From Ancylostoma caninum (taxonomy: Eukaryota; Nematoda; Chromadorea; Rhabditida; Ancylostomatidae), in assembly GCA_037903475.1 (NCBI GenBank), contig JBAJFG010000041.1, forward strand, positions 558,001 to 622,000: a stretch of DNA of 64,000 nt, in the 5' to 3' direction. The first letter of the stretch is position 1. Every line of letters begins with the position of its first letter. Below, piece after piece: positions 12,075 through 24,840 of the stretch. Both the position numbers and the translations under genes were made by a program. The notes below the pieces were generated by a model. The model worked only from the letters and a program-made list of their open reading frames with translations. It searched no databases and had not been told where the DNA came from.

Positions 12075-14480
12075 GGCAGCTGTGATTTATAAATATCAGG
12101 AGATGTCAAGCACGGTTTGGACGAGTTTTCGCCGTTAAATACTGTAAACAGTGGTGCACTACTGGCAAGGTAATGGCCATGAAAAAAGTATTTTCGCTCG
12201 AGGGGAGGGGGGGGGGTGTTTGACTGAAATTTTCAACAGGTAGTATTGGTCCCAATAAAATTTTTTTAGAATTATTGAGTTGTTATTTTATCTACAAGGT
12301 TGGCAGCCTAAGTTTTCTTTTGTCCAAAATGCAAAATTTTCATCAGCTGATGCAGTTAAATTCTTAAAATAAAATAAGTCCCCTCTCCAACCCTGACCTT
12401 CATCCCACAACCGGAAATATGACCCACAAAGTGCATTACTCACACAAAATCATGATATAATCACAAATCCAAATGTTGGTGGGCGTGGCCACACTAAAAT
12501 TCCGCATTTTCGCGTTGTTCTGAAAGTGCCCTTCACGGAATCTTGTGCTGTATCCTTTTTCGTTATATCTTGTGTGTGTGTGCTCACGTTTTGAACTTTG
12601 CTGTTCCGGGCACTGCTCCTGCGAATGTGATCCCTGGAGCGTGATTCCGGCGCCTAATGCACTTGGCACTTACGCTAGTGCTTTTTTCGACGCTGAATAA
12701 ATGAAGCCCTGCTGTGGGTGTTGTCACAGCCTCTAGGAAATGTACGGCAACTGCATTACCGGAACAAAAAGTTGTTAACCCCCACATCATGATTGGCTCT
12801 GCAGAATGTGCAAGTCAGTGTCGTTATTAGCCACTTATGGTGCGTATAACTGGTGGAGTAATTGGCGACTACCTGCAAAATTTCCAAAGAAATGAGGTAA
12901 TCAGCCGTTAGTTCCGGTGAACTTCCGCATGGTTACCTGCAAAAAAAAACAAAGAAAAACAGTTTTTGGGCCTACATTTTGGTGTTGGGGCGGGACATCT
13001 GCCACATAGCCCTATAATAGCCACTAAGAGAACCACAAGGCGTGGGATACATGACGGATGGCTTGCGTTCCCAGGCCCATCCCGCCCATCCAGGGTGTGG
13101 GGCGTTACATGTACCTGGGAGAAGCGATATGACGAAGACGACTGCATATTTGGGCAAATTAACCAATCACAGAACTAAGCCGCACCGCTCTCACACCGCG
13201 TAACATTCCCCTCCCCCTAAATTTATTCAAAAATAAGGGCTTTGGAAATTGGTTCCACAACCCTCTTACGCAGGTTCATGTATACCTTTGTGATCAGCGT
13301 CTCCCACCGATTCTAACTACTTAAAAATTTCGGGAGTGGAAGACTTCTCTGGCGCTGTCTGTGTCTCTTCCACTTATGTGCTCTTTATCCTCATTTCTTT
13401 GCCGTGTCGCGGTTCGAGTTCGCACAATTTCTGCCCCCTATGGATTTTTCTAAGTTGCCAGAGTAGTTGTACTTTACTTATGGGGATTAAAACTACTTTT
13501 TTCCTTAAACAACGTATCAGTATCAACTTCTTCTGGTGATTCTGTGAAAGTACAAGGTGGTTCTTTGCTGTTGACTTTTTTAATAAGTAGTTCATACGAA
13601 CTGTGGCAGTTAAAAGGTGAGCTTTTCCATTATAAATGGCTCTAGCGTAATAAACCCCTAACATTCAACTGCCGTTTTGGATTTTCCAGGGTTTTTAGTT
13701 TCTTTTTCCTCTTATGGAAGTATCCAAGGAACTTTAACTGCTGTTACACAACTACTCCCCCCCCCCCTCCCCACCTTCCAGCATCGTTCTCCTTCATCCA
13801 CAAGTGAAGCCGGCTAAGTGCACTCCAACTGCAATTCTTTTGCAAACACATGCCAAAATTAGCAGTAACATTTTTCTGGCAAAAACAATCAAGCCACTGC
13901 TTACCACGAAACTGATTTACCGGCCTGAGACCTCAATACACCTGTTAATTAAGTAGTGATACAAAAGTGCTGTACAACTCAGAAAAAGCAATTGTTTGCA
14001 CGTGCAGATATATAGGTTTGTTGGCGATACGGTAGCAGCTATTTATGGAGCTTTCTTACCTGAAATGTGTTTTTTCCACCTGCATGACCTTTCCACATTT
14101 TAGCACATTTTAGCGTTCTCTTAGGAAATCTTCTTGCAAGTTTTCTCTTTTTTCCATACTACTATTTTTTTCTAACGAATACGCAAACAAACAAGTAAAT
14201 CCCGTGAATATATAGTAAACAAACAGGTAAGTAATTGCTTGCTAACCTTCAACGACGTGGTAACAATTTCCTGTTTTGCTCATAATTAAATCTCTTTGTT
14301 ATTGTTTGCTGATTTTTTTCCGCTTTAATGAATCTATGGTTACGGTATTGTTATGTTCGTGCAATGAACGGGGTTTACCATAGGTATGACGCAGCATCGT
14401 ATATTATTGTTTTGAGTGATATTATTAGTAGATGATTATATAAACACGGCGAGACTGTCTGGAAAGGAACCAGGCGTAGA
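12075..14480. other. Intergenic, no supported gene
   Basis: Contains G- and C-homopolymer tracts (about 12204-12216, 13758-13770), a GTGGGCGTGGCCAC motif near 12480, and moderately repetitive-looking sequence at 12430-13200 with overlapping frames on both strands. Nothing resembles a known protein. Confidence 0.45.
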
Positions 14481-14490
14481 ACTTAACGAT

Positions 14491-15240
14491 TTTCTCAGAA
14501 CCCCTAGGACAAGTTCAGCTTTGCCCCGAAGCAACTTGCCGACGACATGACGATGCAGAGCGACTTTTAACCAATAAATCATTGCCGGCAAGTTTAAGGT
14601 AATCACGCTATCTAAATGAAGATTATCGGCAACCTTTCCTGTCAACAACTTGCCGACAAGGAACATCCAAAACAAGGTGTCGACTACTTTCCCACAGGAA
14701 TAACTCACTAGCAAGCTTTTTAGTTCCAAAGGTTGTCGGCAAGTTGTCGGCAATTTTTCAGCCGAACAAGTTGTTGACAGGGATACTCAAACCAAGCTGC
14801 AGACCAGTTTCCTCACCCACATAATATGATATGCAAGCTTTGAGATAGCGGGGCAGTGGTTATCATGGTACAATTGAAAAAAAATTGCTATCAACGTGAT
14901 AGCCATTGAAGCTGAAAGCAAGTTTCCGACAACTTTTAATTCCCGACATGTTGCCAGCAAGAAAAGACGAAAATCCATTGTCGACAACGTTGTACTTTCT
15001 TATGAGTAACAAATTACCCCTAAAAAGGGGGAACAAGTTATCAGCAAGCTTTGGAACCGTCGACATGACGGTGAGAAACGCTGAGAGCAGGTTGTCGACG
15101 AGCCTTAAATCCGACAACTTGTCAGCAAGGTAAGGCGAAGACATGCTGTCGAGAAGCTTTGGGCAAGCAAATTCCAGACGCGACCAGAAACCTGCTCGCT
15201 AAATGCTCGTCAACAAGTTGTTTTAGGGGTTCTGAGCTCA
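14491..15240. mobile_element. Foldback element built of TTGCCGACAAC-like units
   Basis: Seen: the two ends are inverse of each other (CTCAGAACCCCTAGGACAAG at the left; CAAGTTGTTTTAGGGGTTCT followed by GAG at the right). Between them, at least a dozen degenerate copies of a unit around ACAACTTGCCGACAAG occur in both orientations. Examples lie near 14537, 14576, 14623, 14643, 14731 (two back to back), 14763, 14920, 14942, 14978, 15028, 15088, 15111 and 15142. The short reading frames here, with recurring GKLL/VADNL, are produced by the repeat. It resembles Foldback-type transposons, whose long arms are made of short tandem repeats. No transposase is present. Confidence 0.65.
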
Positions 15241-18230
15241 AGCGACTTCCGACGATTCAAATGTGTGAATGATTTGCTTTCGAATGATCGAACAACCATT
15301 CTACATAGGTGGTTGGAAGCATAGTAGTTAGAAGATCCGAGCAAATGCTCCGAAGGTGGTCGTGGGGGGAGGAAGCGCCAAAAAAATTGGACCAAGCGTT
15401 TCTTTTTCATCTTCTACACAATTCCCCATCCCTATATATTTTTTCTTTGATTTAAATTCCCATACAATTTCAAAAAAAATTCGTCTGAGTGATTTTTCAA
15501 AGTTGACCTTCACATAACTTTTTCAAAATCAATATAACTTCATTTATGGCTTTTACACCGAGGAATATCTGAAACAAACTCAAAAACAATCTAGATGCTA
15601 GTCCTTTTCCGTGGAAAAAATCCTGATGAGGGGAGTATGACGAAGCTCTCAGTAAACTCTTTTGGGAGTTATAACATCTCGTTTGACAATGGCAGTCATA
15701 TGTGCAGCTAAATGTCTTGTGCATTAGTTGTGTGTTCAAGAGAGTACAAAGCAAAGAGGACGTGGGTGTTGTGCAGGGCTTCCCAGTGCCTATGCACTTC
15801 TTCTTATTGCTCGAAAGGGCGTCCGACCCACTACGGAATTAAAACACGTGGGCGCGGGGGTTGAGACTCAGTCGATGTAGAACTTCCCAAGGCATTGGGT
15901 TGACCACTCTGCTTTTGTTCAGCGTCTTCTCCTTATTGTTCTTAAAACTTCTTGAATGTTTTTGGCTTACAAGTGAAGGCGTCGCTTTTTCCTGAAGATT
16001 CTCCAGTCCTCCTTATGGTTTTTAGATAGTAGCTGTGGGTTGATTTCTGCGATGACCCCTTAATTTTATAAATTTTCCAAAAATTTTCTGTCCAAATCGC
16101 GATTAGGCCACAATATGAATCATGCTGATGTCGCTCTACTCCATGAGGACGTCTTAAGCAAAAAGAGATTTGATTTTCATTATGGACGAGTGCATGCCTA
16201 AAATATGAGACAGCAGAATTGTACTTGTGGGGACGGCTAAGACTGGGTGAGGTCCAGACAGTCGAAATGCTTTTTCCACGGACTAAGAAGCCATTCTATG
16301 TACTGCCTATGGAGCTTTCACAAGAGGTTCGATCCGAGTATGGCTGGTGGAAGCCACCTTGTGACTCATTATTGGATAAAATCCTGGCCGTGGCTTACGT
16401 ATAGCTTGATCTTCGGTTTTCTAGAGGAATCCCATGCTAGAATCCTGTTGTGAAGGCTCATTACAATTTTCAAGGATTATCTCAAGGATTTCAAGATTAA
16501 AGTCTTAAAGTCGCCTACCATTTTTGAGCACCTTGGATAAAACTGGTTTAAGTTTTACCATGTGGTAAAATTATGAAGGAACAGGCAGAGAGACAAGCGT
16601 TAGTTAGATAAGGTGAGAGATCCACAAATATTTCGACATTTACACCATTAGATAGTTAGACAGACATCGGACTATGCCCTAGACCCGTTGGAATCCAGTC
16701 GGGTTTACATGCCTTAATCCAAATTATTACAAAAGATTTCCCACCTGTGTTTTGCCGATTTGTCTGTTTGTTTGTCTGTCTGTTCGTCTATCAAGCTGTC
16801 AAGCACCCCCAGCCCATCTCCCTACCATCCTGATAACCAAGTCATTTACCAATCTTCTGAACTCGCCTCGTTCTCATATGCGTTTGTACTCCTCGCGCCG
16901 GTGCAAGCCTCGCTGATGACGTCAACCAGGGGCGTGGCCTGGAGTGCCGGTACGATGACGTCTCGAAGCCTAGGATTCGTGTACAATTTCCAGCTTTCAG
17001 CTGTAATCCGCCACAAATTGCTTATTATAAGGCTCCGTCGCCAGGACAATTTCCTTATTCAGCTGTAATAGTAATTCAGCTAAGGGCAAACACTGTTTAT
17101 TAGCTATTCTATATTTATAAACGATGGATGTTCCTTGTTTTATTCGAAATATAAATATATTATACATGATGCTTCTATTATATTTCTATTTTTTACATGC
17201 AAATATTAAATAAATTTCTACCCTCTACCCTGAACGCAGCCTACACTTTTTTCTTAAACTTCGTGTAGGTTCAGGAACTCAATGAGGTCAAAAATAATTA
17301 TTTTATTAGGGTAATTAGTGAATGAAGAGTGATTAACCACTGAGATTTTACAACAGTAAAAATAGTTAACTTAACGAGCTCTCATTAGTTTTCACATTGC
17401 ACTTCTTTCTCTGAAGATCGTGAACGTGAATTCCTTTATTAGGTATTTAACGACTTTATTCACCTTATTCACAATTGAATTCTACTCGTTAACTTCACTT
17501 TCAGTGCAGCTGGGGAATAAAAACCTTATCATACTCAGCAAATGCTTGAGCGTTAACCTTTTATGCGATTTCTATGTATTTCATCGTTTCTATACTCTTC
17601 ACATGGCCATTTTCACTGTTGGGATCCACGAAAGCCCCCGGTCCTACGCTTCCCGGGGGCGTTCGTGGATTCTCGTTCACTGCATTTTTTTTTGAGCAAA
17701 ATGTGATTTATCTTCGTGTTCTTACCACCTGTTGTCATCTCTGACTGTGACAAGTCGTTCAGACTACTTTTGCGCAATATCTGAGCTGAATTTCTTTATC
17801 TATGGCATTGCTAGGATTTGCTGAAGTCCACGAGTTCTACCCTGAGTTCGCATTTCTTTAGGATAAGTTTTCTGACATTTTCTCGAAATTTCTTTGGAAT
17901 TCCCCTCTGTAAATATTTCGAGGGCTGTTTTTCGTCCCTTCAACTAACGTGGTAATTTGTTTACGAATAAGATGAATTTTCTCCTGTTAAACCAATGGCA
18001 ACGGTGACACTAAAAACCATGCGTGTACGTTGTAATTATATGCATCGTAACATCATTATAACCTCTCATTTTGGGTAATTTCATAGTGTTCGCGGGAGTT
18101 GTTTACTGTAGCCGCCATCTAATACGCCTTACTTACAATTCTTTGGAACAATTTTTAGTTTTTGCTTTTCCCTTCGGCTTTTTTTACAGCTGAATTTCTG
18201 GATTTTAGCTTTACAGCACTCACTGCTTTT
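15241..18230. other. Intergenic, no supported gene
   Basis: No exon set could be assembled. Notable details are a TGTTTGTCTGTC simple repeat near 16760-16795, an AGGGGCGTGGCCTGG motif at about 16928, and an AT-rich block at 17090-17220. Confidence 0.45.
17623..17670. repeat. Strong hairpin
   Basis: ATCCACGAAAGCCCCCGG (from about 17624) pairs with CCGGGGGCGTTCGTGGAT (to 17670) around a roughly 10-base loop, with one or two mismatches in an 18 bp stem. It could be a small structured element or the remnant of a foldback. It does not match the histone 3' stem-loop or a tRNA. Confidence 0.6.
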
Positions 18231-18236
18231 TAACTA

Positions 18237-18812
18237 CGCGAGAACTGGTCCCCGATTGAGTTCTGTGCTCGAAAATTTTCCAGTGCTTGTTTTTCCGCTT
18301 GGGAGCAACATCTTAGCGCCACTACATAGCAATATCACATTTCTAACACGATATTGCGAGAAATGTTCCTCAAATGGTTTATTATGCAACGGTTTCTAGC
18401 ACTTAACCACATTTTCGCAGCACTATTTAAGCAGCCTACTGTTATATGACAAATTTTGTCACAGTTTCTAGTGCCTTTTCTAAAGTTACAGTGCGAGAAC
18501 TGGTCCCCAGGCGAGCTTATCACCAAAGAATTCCCAGAACTGATGTGTTCAACTGCACCAACTGTCGCGTCACAAGCGATGGGTCTTTAAACAAAACCTG
18601 GCCCTGAAGGCTCCAGCTAATTTCAGAGGACAACCGAAAGAAAAACCAGTTCTCATTTGGGACGAGAATCCGCTCCTCTTTTTGACGTCATTAGTGTTAT
18701 AGAGCAACCCTTCAGAATTTGGTGATCGCTGCTAATTTCTCGGAACTCCTTAGTTTTTTGCACATTCCGGATATCAGAGTAGCTAGAAAACTCTTCCGGG
18801 ACCAGTTCTCGC
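18237..18812. mobile_element. Nested MITE with GCGAGAACTGGTCCC termini
   Basis: GCGAGAACTGGTCCCC occurs at 18237 and again at 18493. Its inverse occurs at 18645 (ACCAGTTCTC) and at 18798-18812 (GGGACCAGTTCTCGC). The outer pair delimits about 576 bp and the inner pair about 160 bp. The inner size is close to that of the complete copy at 46324-46479. This suggests one element inserted into another of the same family. No coding capacity. Confidence 0.6.
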
Positions 18813-19262
18813 CGCCCTGCTCACTACAGTATTATGCGACATCTGTCACATATTTATCCGCAACGCGTGCGACGAATAAGAGCGCTATGAATTATCTTTC
18901 GCAGACTGTGCTCTCTTCACAGCCGTAGACCCTCTCACCAATTGAATGTCCACAGGCATAAAGTGACAACGCCTTCCTCTCGATCTCTACCCACCCCTGC
19001 TGCCTGCGCTCTGACCTTCAGGCATTCTAAAGTTCCCTACGCTGTTTTTCGCAGTTGTTTGACAGCCGAGATGAGATGCTCTGTTGTTCACAGCTAATGG
19101 CGAGCTAATAGCGACCTACCGAGGAAATCAAACAGCACACCAACAACGCTACTAATAGCTGTGCTGTTTTGATGTTTGGTTCTCCAGATAGGTCATTGTC
19201 TGGTTCTTCAATATAAGATTAGATTATTGAAGTAACGGCTATCACAGGTGTGACAGGCGCCA

Positions 19263-19282
19263 GTGAGTCACCGGTGACTCAC
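19263..19282. promoter_or_regulatory. Perfect 20 bp palindrome made of two bZIP-like half sites
   Basis: GTGAGTCACCGGTGACTCAC is perfectly self-inverse and contains TGAGTCA and TGACTCA, each identical to an AP-1 core site. With no gene nearby that I can identify, a regulatory role is speculative. Confidence 0.35.
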
Positions 19283-21070
19283 GTGCTTTTTTACATGTAT
19301 ACAGCAACCAATTCAGAACAATTGGCTATACATAGAAGCCGCTAATAATTCCTACTAACTGAGATGAAAAATTTCCTAAAGTCGACTAGTGCAACCATAA
19401 CACGGTATTGATCATCCAGAACCCAGTGTTCACCCCAGGAATGTACTCGAATGATACTTCTAAATAATATAATAATGATACTTCTTCTACGCCCATGTTT
19501 AGCTTATTTGAACAAAAGTACATGGATAAGTACACAAGTGGAAGTTTCCGAGAAGGTAACATTTATCTAAAGTTTTTCTAAATGGGATTTATTAGAGATT
19601 AGCTCCGCTTTTCATAGGTAGCAAGGGACGCTTAGCCAGGGGCGTGGCCTATACTTGCGTGCACCTCAGCACTTTTGTGATTGGTTGTTCACGTGTTTGA
19701 CATGACACAAGAGTGCAGCGCGTGTTGGAGGATACAGACGACGATAGGAATACCAATTGCCTCGGTATCCTGCTACATGACGTACGCAACGCAACCGCAC
19801 GTGTGGCCGGCTGCGGCGCGTTGCGTTGCGGTCGTCTTGCCGTGGGATTGAAAGGTGAAATCGACTTAAATTAGCGAGATTTTGGTGTTTTTATGATTTC
19901 CTCGAACGATGCCTCTTCTGATGCTCCTGTCCGATCTTGCTCACTTTTGAAACCCGTAGCCACCCCCCCCCCCCTCCTCTCTTTCTTCCGCTTTCCCAGA
20001 ATGCTATCCCAGGAAAACAATAAGGAACTGATGTTTCCTTATTGTTTACTCAATGGAATTTTCTTCCGGAATGTTTTTCACACCGCATGCATAATTAGCG
20101 ATGTAAGCTTGAATTCACAGACATACAGCATTCTTAGATTTGCAGCAATTTTTGCTCGTTAATCCCGTGGAAATTAATATTGAAGCCGCTTGCGGTCTAC
20201 GATCGGCTCATAGTACCACTGCAGGTGCTACTTTATCACTTAATTTGCTCCCTTTTGATGGATTAATGGAGTTCAGGTGAAGTGTCGCGCTGTGTCGCTT
20301 CTTACGATTATTCGCCTGCGATAAAATGCCACTTCCTGTTAATTCCTGATTCTGCTGCCTGGTGCTTTGTCTGCATTTGCAGAAAATGCCGTTGATATTC
20401 CATTTGTAGTTCTTGCCTCCAAGTTTCGTATTATTTTATTGTAGTGTATTTCGGCTTGCAGTCGCTACACAAGGTATCAAACAGCTTGTTTTTAAAAATT
20501 AAGTCTGCAATTGCAGACAAAACAGCAGGTAAAGTCTGTCGGTAGGTGAACAACCGCTGGGGGCGCGTCGCGGCAATTATCAAATATCATCCGTTTCCCA
20601 GAAACGCCGCAGCCCTACAGTGTCATACATTGTTGAAATTACTCGAGGTAAACGTGTTAATGTCCTACAAATTTACTCATCGTCAATACAATCTCCAACA
20701 TTTTTACCATGCGGTATCTCAACGAGCATCCAGGCCCTGGTTCCATGGGATCTCGGCCTATCGGTACGACATCGACGGCGAGCGCGCGCACGTGACCACC
20801 ATGCGTCGGCGCACGTGACGCGTACGTGCACCGTCAATCTTCAGCCTAGATATCGGGTAAAATTTAATAATATGTCTCAATTGGTTCATCTTGGATTTCG
20901 AAAATCCAGAAAATCCACGCGGAGTTTCTGCCGACGTTCACAGCACTTTGTCCGCACCCTCGGACTCTGAGCTGTACCGCAAATTGGAACATTATACCTA
21001 TTTAAAAACATTTTCTGGATTTTGTGGAGCAATTTTGTGTGCTTGGAAGTGGCAGTGCGGCCGAGCTCTG

Positions 21071-21095
21071 CGATTGGTCAAATTGTTGACCAATC
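21071..21095. repeat. Perfect inverted repeat with CCAAT boxes
   Basis: CGATTGGTCAA and TTGACCAATCG flank a 3-base spacer, giving an exact 11 bp stem. Each arm carries a CCAAT/ATTGG box. Could be a regulatory dyad or a repeat fragment. Confidence 0.5.
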
Positions 21096-22310
21096 GCGCA
21101 GCTATGTCATACCTCCCATTCTTGTTACGAAGCTCCACAACAGTTTTTTTTTCGTGGAAAGTGGAGCACCAGACGTTCTCTGTCGCTACAGTCAGTCAGC
21201 TGATCAACCTACGTGCTACATTTCCGTATATTCTGTCCTTAGCAATGCTACAAAGTATGTGTTCTTGGTTGTTTTCTGTAAAAATGCGTGGTCGCGAACA
21301 CTTCGTCGTGTGAACATTCCAAACAATACCGATGAATGTACTGGGAAATCTTCGAGGATAGGGAAAATTGTGGTCTGACGTGACTGTACAACTGGGAAAA
21401 CTGTAGTCTGACGTAACTGCACAGCTGACTTTGAACGTTTTCCTCCTAATGAGGGATTTACGTAATTCTGGCTGCGAAATTGTAGTACATAGAATTTGCA
21501 GACTTACAGTACCCATGCCGTCCTTGTGATTGGCTAACCCCAAAAAACACTTTGCATAAGTTTTTTTTAGAAGTTGCTACATTTTACCCTGAAAGGAAAT
21601 TGAATATGGAAATTCTCCCGGACCGTACGCGGCAATCTCCGGCGTTGGGTCTTTGGTTTGTATGTTTTTATCTGTGAGATGTTGGAAATCTAGAAGATGT
21701 CGTAAACACGTGTGAGTTGTGTGATCACGTCCTGTACTTCCCCACACGCCTTAGTATTAATTATTACTGTTTCTAGAAATTTTACGCAACAATAAGGATC
21801 GCTCAGTTATCGGTAATTACAGTAGACAAAAGTTGATGCAATTGGCTGCCAGACTGTCTACTGTAAGTGCAGTAGCTTCCAATGCAAATCTGCGGTGTCT
21901 GTCCAGGTCCGCAATTGCACCAATGAGCTCAGGTGGATTCTATTCGTGTGACAGTTCTTTCAAAAGCCTCGAAAGCTGTGTGAGACACGCAGGTAAAGAT
22001 CCAAAGCCTATAACATTACCTACTGCTAAGGAGTGGAGGATTTCTAGATCTTCCAGGGTTAGGAATCCAGAATTTTCCACGTATTCCTCGTACATGTACA
22101 CACCTTTCTTTTGAAGAAAAGACGTAGATTGAAAATTGGAACGAACCTGTGCTGCCGGAATTGGCAATTTATACTATATGCGTGCGTGCGTCAAGCGTGC
22201 GTCAGATGTACACTAAAAAACGCCATGAAGAAATTGGGCTTAACTTGTTAATACCCGTCGGTGGAGACCTACCAGAGACATAACCCGTTAATCCTTGTTT
22301 ATATGAAACC

Positions 22311-22343
22311 GAGCCAGAGCGCCGCTTCGCGGCGCTCTGGCTC
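22311..22343. repeat. Perfect 15 bp hairpin with 3-base loop
   Basis: GAGCCAGAGCGCCGC, loop TTC, then GCGGCGCTCTGGCTC: an exact 15 bp GC-rich stem. About 55 bases further on, CGAAGCGC/GCGCTTCG units form a second, shorter self-complementary stretch (22385-22410). It resembles a terminator or microRNA-like stem only superficially; the stem is too short for a pre-miRNA. Confidence 0.65.
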
Positions 22344-24689
22344 GGACCCATGTGCTAAGTTACCTCCGGGCTAGGTAACTCCACACGAAGCGCAGCTTCG
22401 CCGCGCTTCGCGGATGATTTATATAAAATTGAACGGTACAATTTCTTGACGGTCCTGACAAGAAAGCCTTTGGTATGTATGGTAAAATAACCTGCTCATG
22501 GTGCATATGTGGATCTCAATGTGTTTAAAGTAGTATCTACAATTTCTCCCCGGATCCTACAGCATTCACAGTATTCTGTAGTTGAATTTCTTTCGGATTC
22601 TTATTGTATAAATAAACGATCAGAAATGCAAAAATTTCTGATCGAAGTCCTTCTGACAGTAAGAACGTTATGCCATTGTCTTTTTATCTTGCTATTTTTA
22701 TTGTTTCTTTCTCTTCATTTTTCTTTGATCGTTAATTTAACTTATTTATTGATGGTGGTCCCGCAAAGATCCTACAGTGCAGGCCACAGATACAACAGTA
22801 TTCTGCAGTATAATGCTGCTGAACCAATAAGATACGTACTCTGCTTCGTGCATGTGGTTCGCGCTATGAAATGCCAGCGGTACGGGTATGGAGCGTTATA
22901 CCATGGGCGGCGCTGACGGGCCCTGCTATTGGCCTATTCGCTGAACTGACCAATGGTAGAGCTTGGCCGGACTAGGTATAACGCACCACACTCCAGTGGT
23001 ACTCTTTATTTATGGGCCTAGGCATTCGTGCCAGGACCATTCAACGTCCCAGACATTTGTGACGGAACCACCATTGCGCGTAATCAGTTCTCCATGAGAA
23101 AAGAAATAAAGACCTCAGATGTAAGCGTATACCATGTACGTAGTTATAAGCTGCCGACTAAGCCAAATATTTCACACAATTGAGACTTTCTGTCTGGGAA
23201 ACCAGTTGTATTTCCCAGGCCAAATACGCAGGTATTCAAGAACGAACTCGTTTCGCGACTTAGAGGTCCCCTTACTACCATATTTTCATTTTACCCTTAT
23301 TTCTGTAGTATTTTCAAAAAGTTTCGAGTAAGTAAGTACATTTCACGCGAAATTGCACAAATTTGAGTGTGTGTTGTCAACACACGTCATCAAAGCTCGG
23401 CCAGACGACAAATTTCAGCTACGAGTTCGATAGTGAATGTGTACTTTATCTAGTTCCTTTGACACTTTCATTTGTTGTCTTTAGTACTTTGATCAAAAGG
23501 CTACAAATGTAGAGTGTATCCTTAATTGTGTGGTATTTGCTAATGTTTTATATTTTCATTGAAGTCACTTGATTGAGGTAAAGCCCTCATCACATCAACA
23601 TCTTCTTTTATCGCACCTCACGGCCTAGGGTCTTTAAAGAGCCGCATTCGCCCTAGTGGAGACCTTAAATTTGGTCATGTTAGGTCACTACTGCATTCAA
23701 ATCTCATAATGGCTCCTATAATCTTATTTGACGAATGAAAAAAATCTGGAATGCCTAGCCTTTTTTTCTGGAAAAATGTCTTTCATTTATCTAATGATAA
23801 TACGGATTATTGCAGATTATCTCAAAAGTTTTACGTCAATCATGGCGCTTTGACTCATATTTGTCCTATGCAAATTCTGGACGAGTTTCGCATGGATTAC
23901 ACATGAGACTGAGAAGTGTGGAGCACAGCGAGAGGTTGTGGCACTGCAGTTGCATGATTGGTGGAATTGCATGATTGCACCAATCGCCCAGCAATAGCAC
24001 CGCCCCTTTCTTCCAACTACGCCCAATACTGCTGCAATTGAGAGAAAAAACGCTTGCGCGAATTCTCTGCGACAGAAGTTCTCGGATTTCCGTGATTTCT
24101 GTAGTTTTGCGTAGGATTGCGTGCATTTTCTGTGAACTTCTTCTAAATGAAGTGCTTCTAAATGAAGTATGACTAAGGTAATTTCTATGTACTAGACAGG
24201 CACTCGACTGGAAATCGTGAGGATAAAGCAGCAATTTTGCTCCAGAATAATGAAGATCCAGTCAGTCATAGTGCATTATTCACTCCGCTGCCCTAGATAC
24301 ATTACTATTATTATTACTAGTACTTCTGTTATTTCCTTTTTACCGTACTCGGCCTACTAGAACTGGAAATCGTTTCCATGAAGCAGTCCTTGCGTGCGTA
24401 TCCCTAGTGGATAGTGTTGTAAGGAATCTTGCACGAATTTGCACTTTGCGTGACTTTGTGACCACAAAAAATCAGTCACGAAATTAACTGCGGCTTATGT
24501 GGGAAACAGTAACACGCTCGGTGAAATGAGTACTCTGCGGTGAAATTGCGTCCTGCAAATATATTATAGCTTCGGTTATTCTTTGACCATTTTCACTAGT
24601 CAAATGGTTACGGTATTGATAGGGCGTATATACAATTTAGTAATTAATTAATATCTTTGAAGGGTTTGAACAATCAAATGTAGGTCACT

Positions 24690-24840
24690 GCAGAGATAAG
24701 AGCCAGGCACGCTGCGACGCGTTCATGCAGGCGGCGCGGCAGAAGCGATCGATAATCATGCTGTACCACTGGCGCATACACGCGGCACCATCGATCGATA
24801 ATCATGCTTTACCAACTTGGTACGCGTTGCGGCATCATTT
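24690..24840. repeat. Directly repeated GATCGATAATCATGCT-containing unit
   Basis: CGATCGATAATCATGCT occurs at about 24747 and again at about 24791, each followed by GTACCA/TTACCA, within GC-rich sequence (CGCGGCAGAAG, CACGCGGCACC). This is probably part of a GC-rich MITE like those at 8.9-9.3 kb. Boundaries are not resolved. Confidence 0.4.

Larger units (their letters stand above)
18813..24690. other. Intergenic, no supported gene; several hairpins
   Basis: No exons could be joined into a recognisable protein. A 93-codon plus frame (21833-22114) and an opposing 75-codon minus frame (21940-22167) overlap and neither resembles a family. Palindromes at 19263, 21071 and 22311 are listed separately. 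CCAAT-type sequences and GC-rich inverted pieces (about 19780-19845) also occur. Confidence 0.45.

Noticed and set aside
14436..15144. Several 66-105 codon minus frames with recurring GKLL and VADNL
   Set aside because: They are produced by the TTGCCGACAAC repeat units in the foldback element, not by a gene.
21833..22167. Opposing plus (93 codons) and minus (75 codons) frames
   Set aside because: Neither has flanking splice signals that extend it or a resemblance to any family; overlapping open frames on both strands point to chance.
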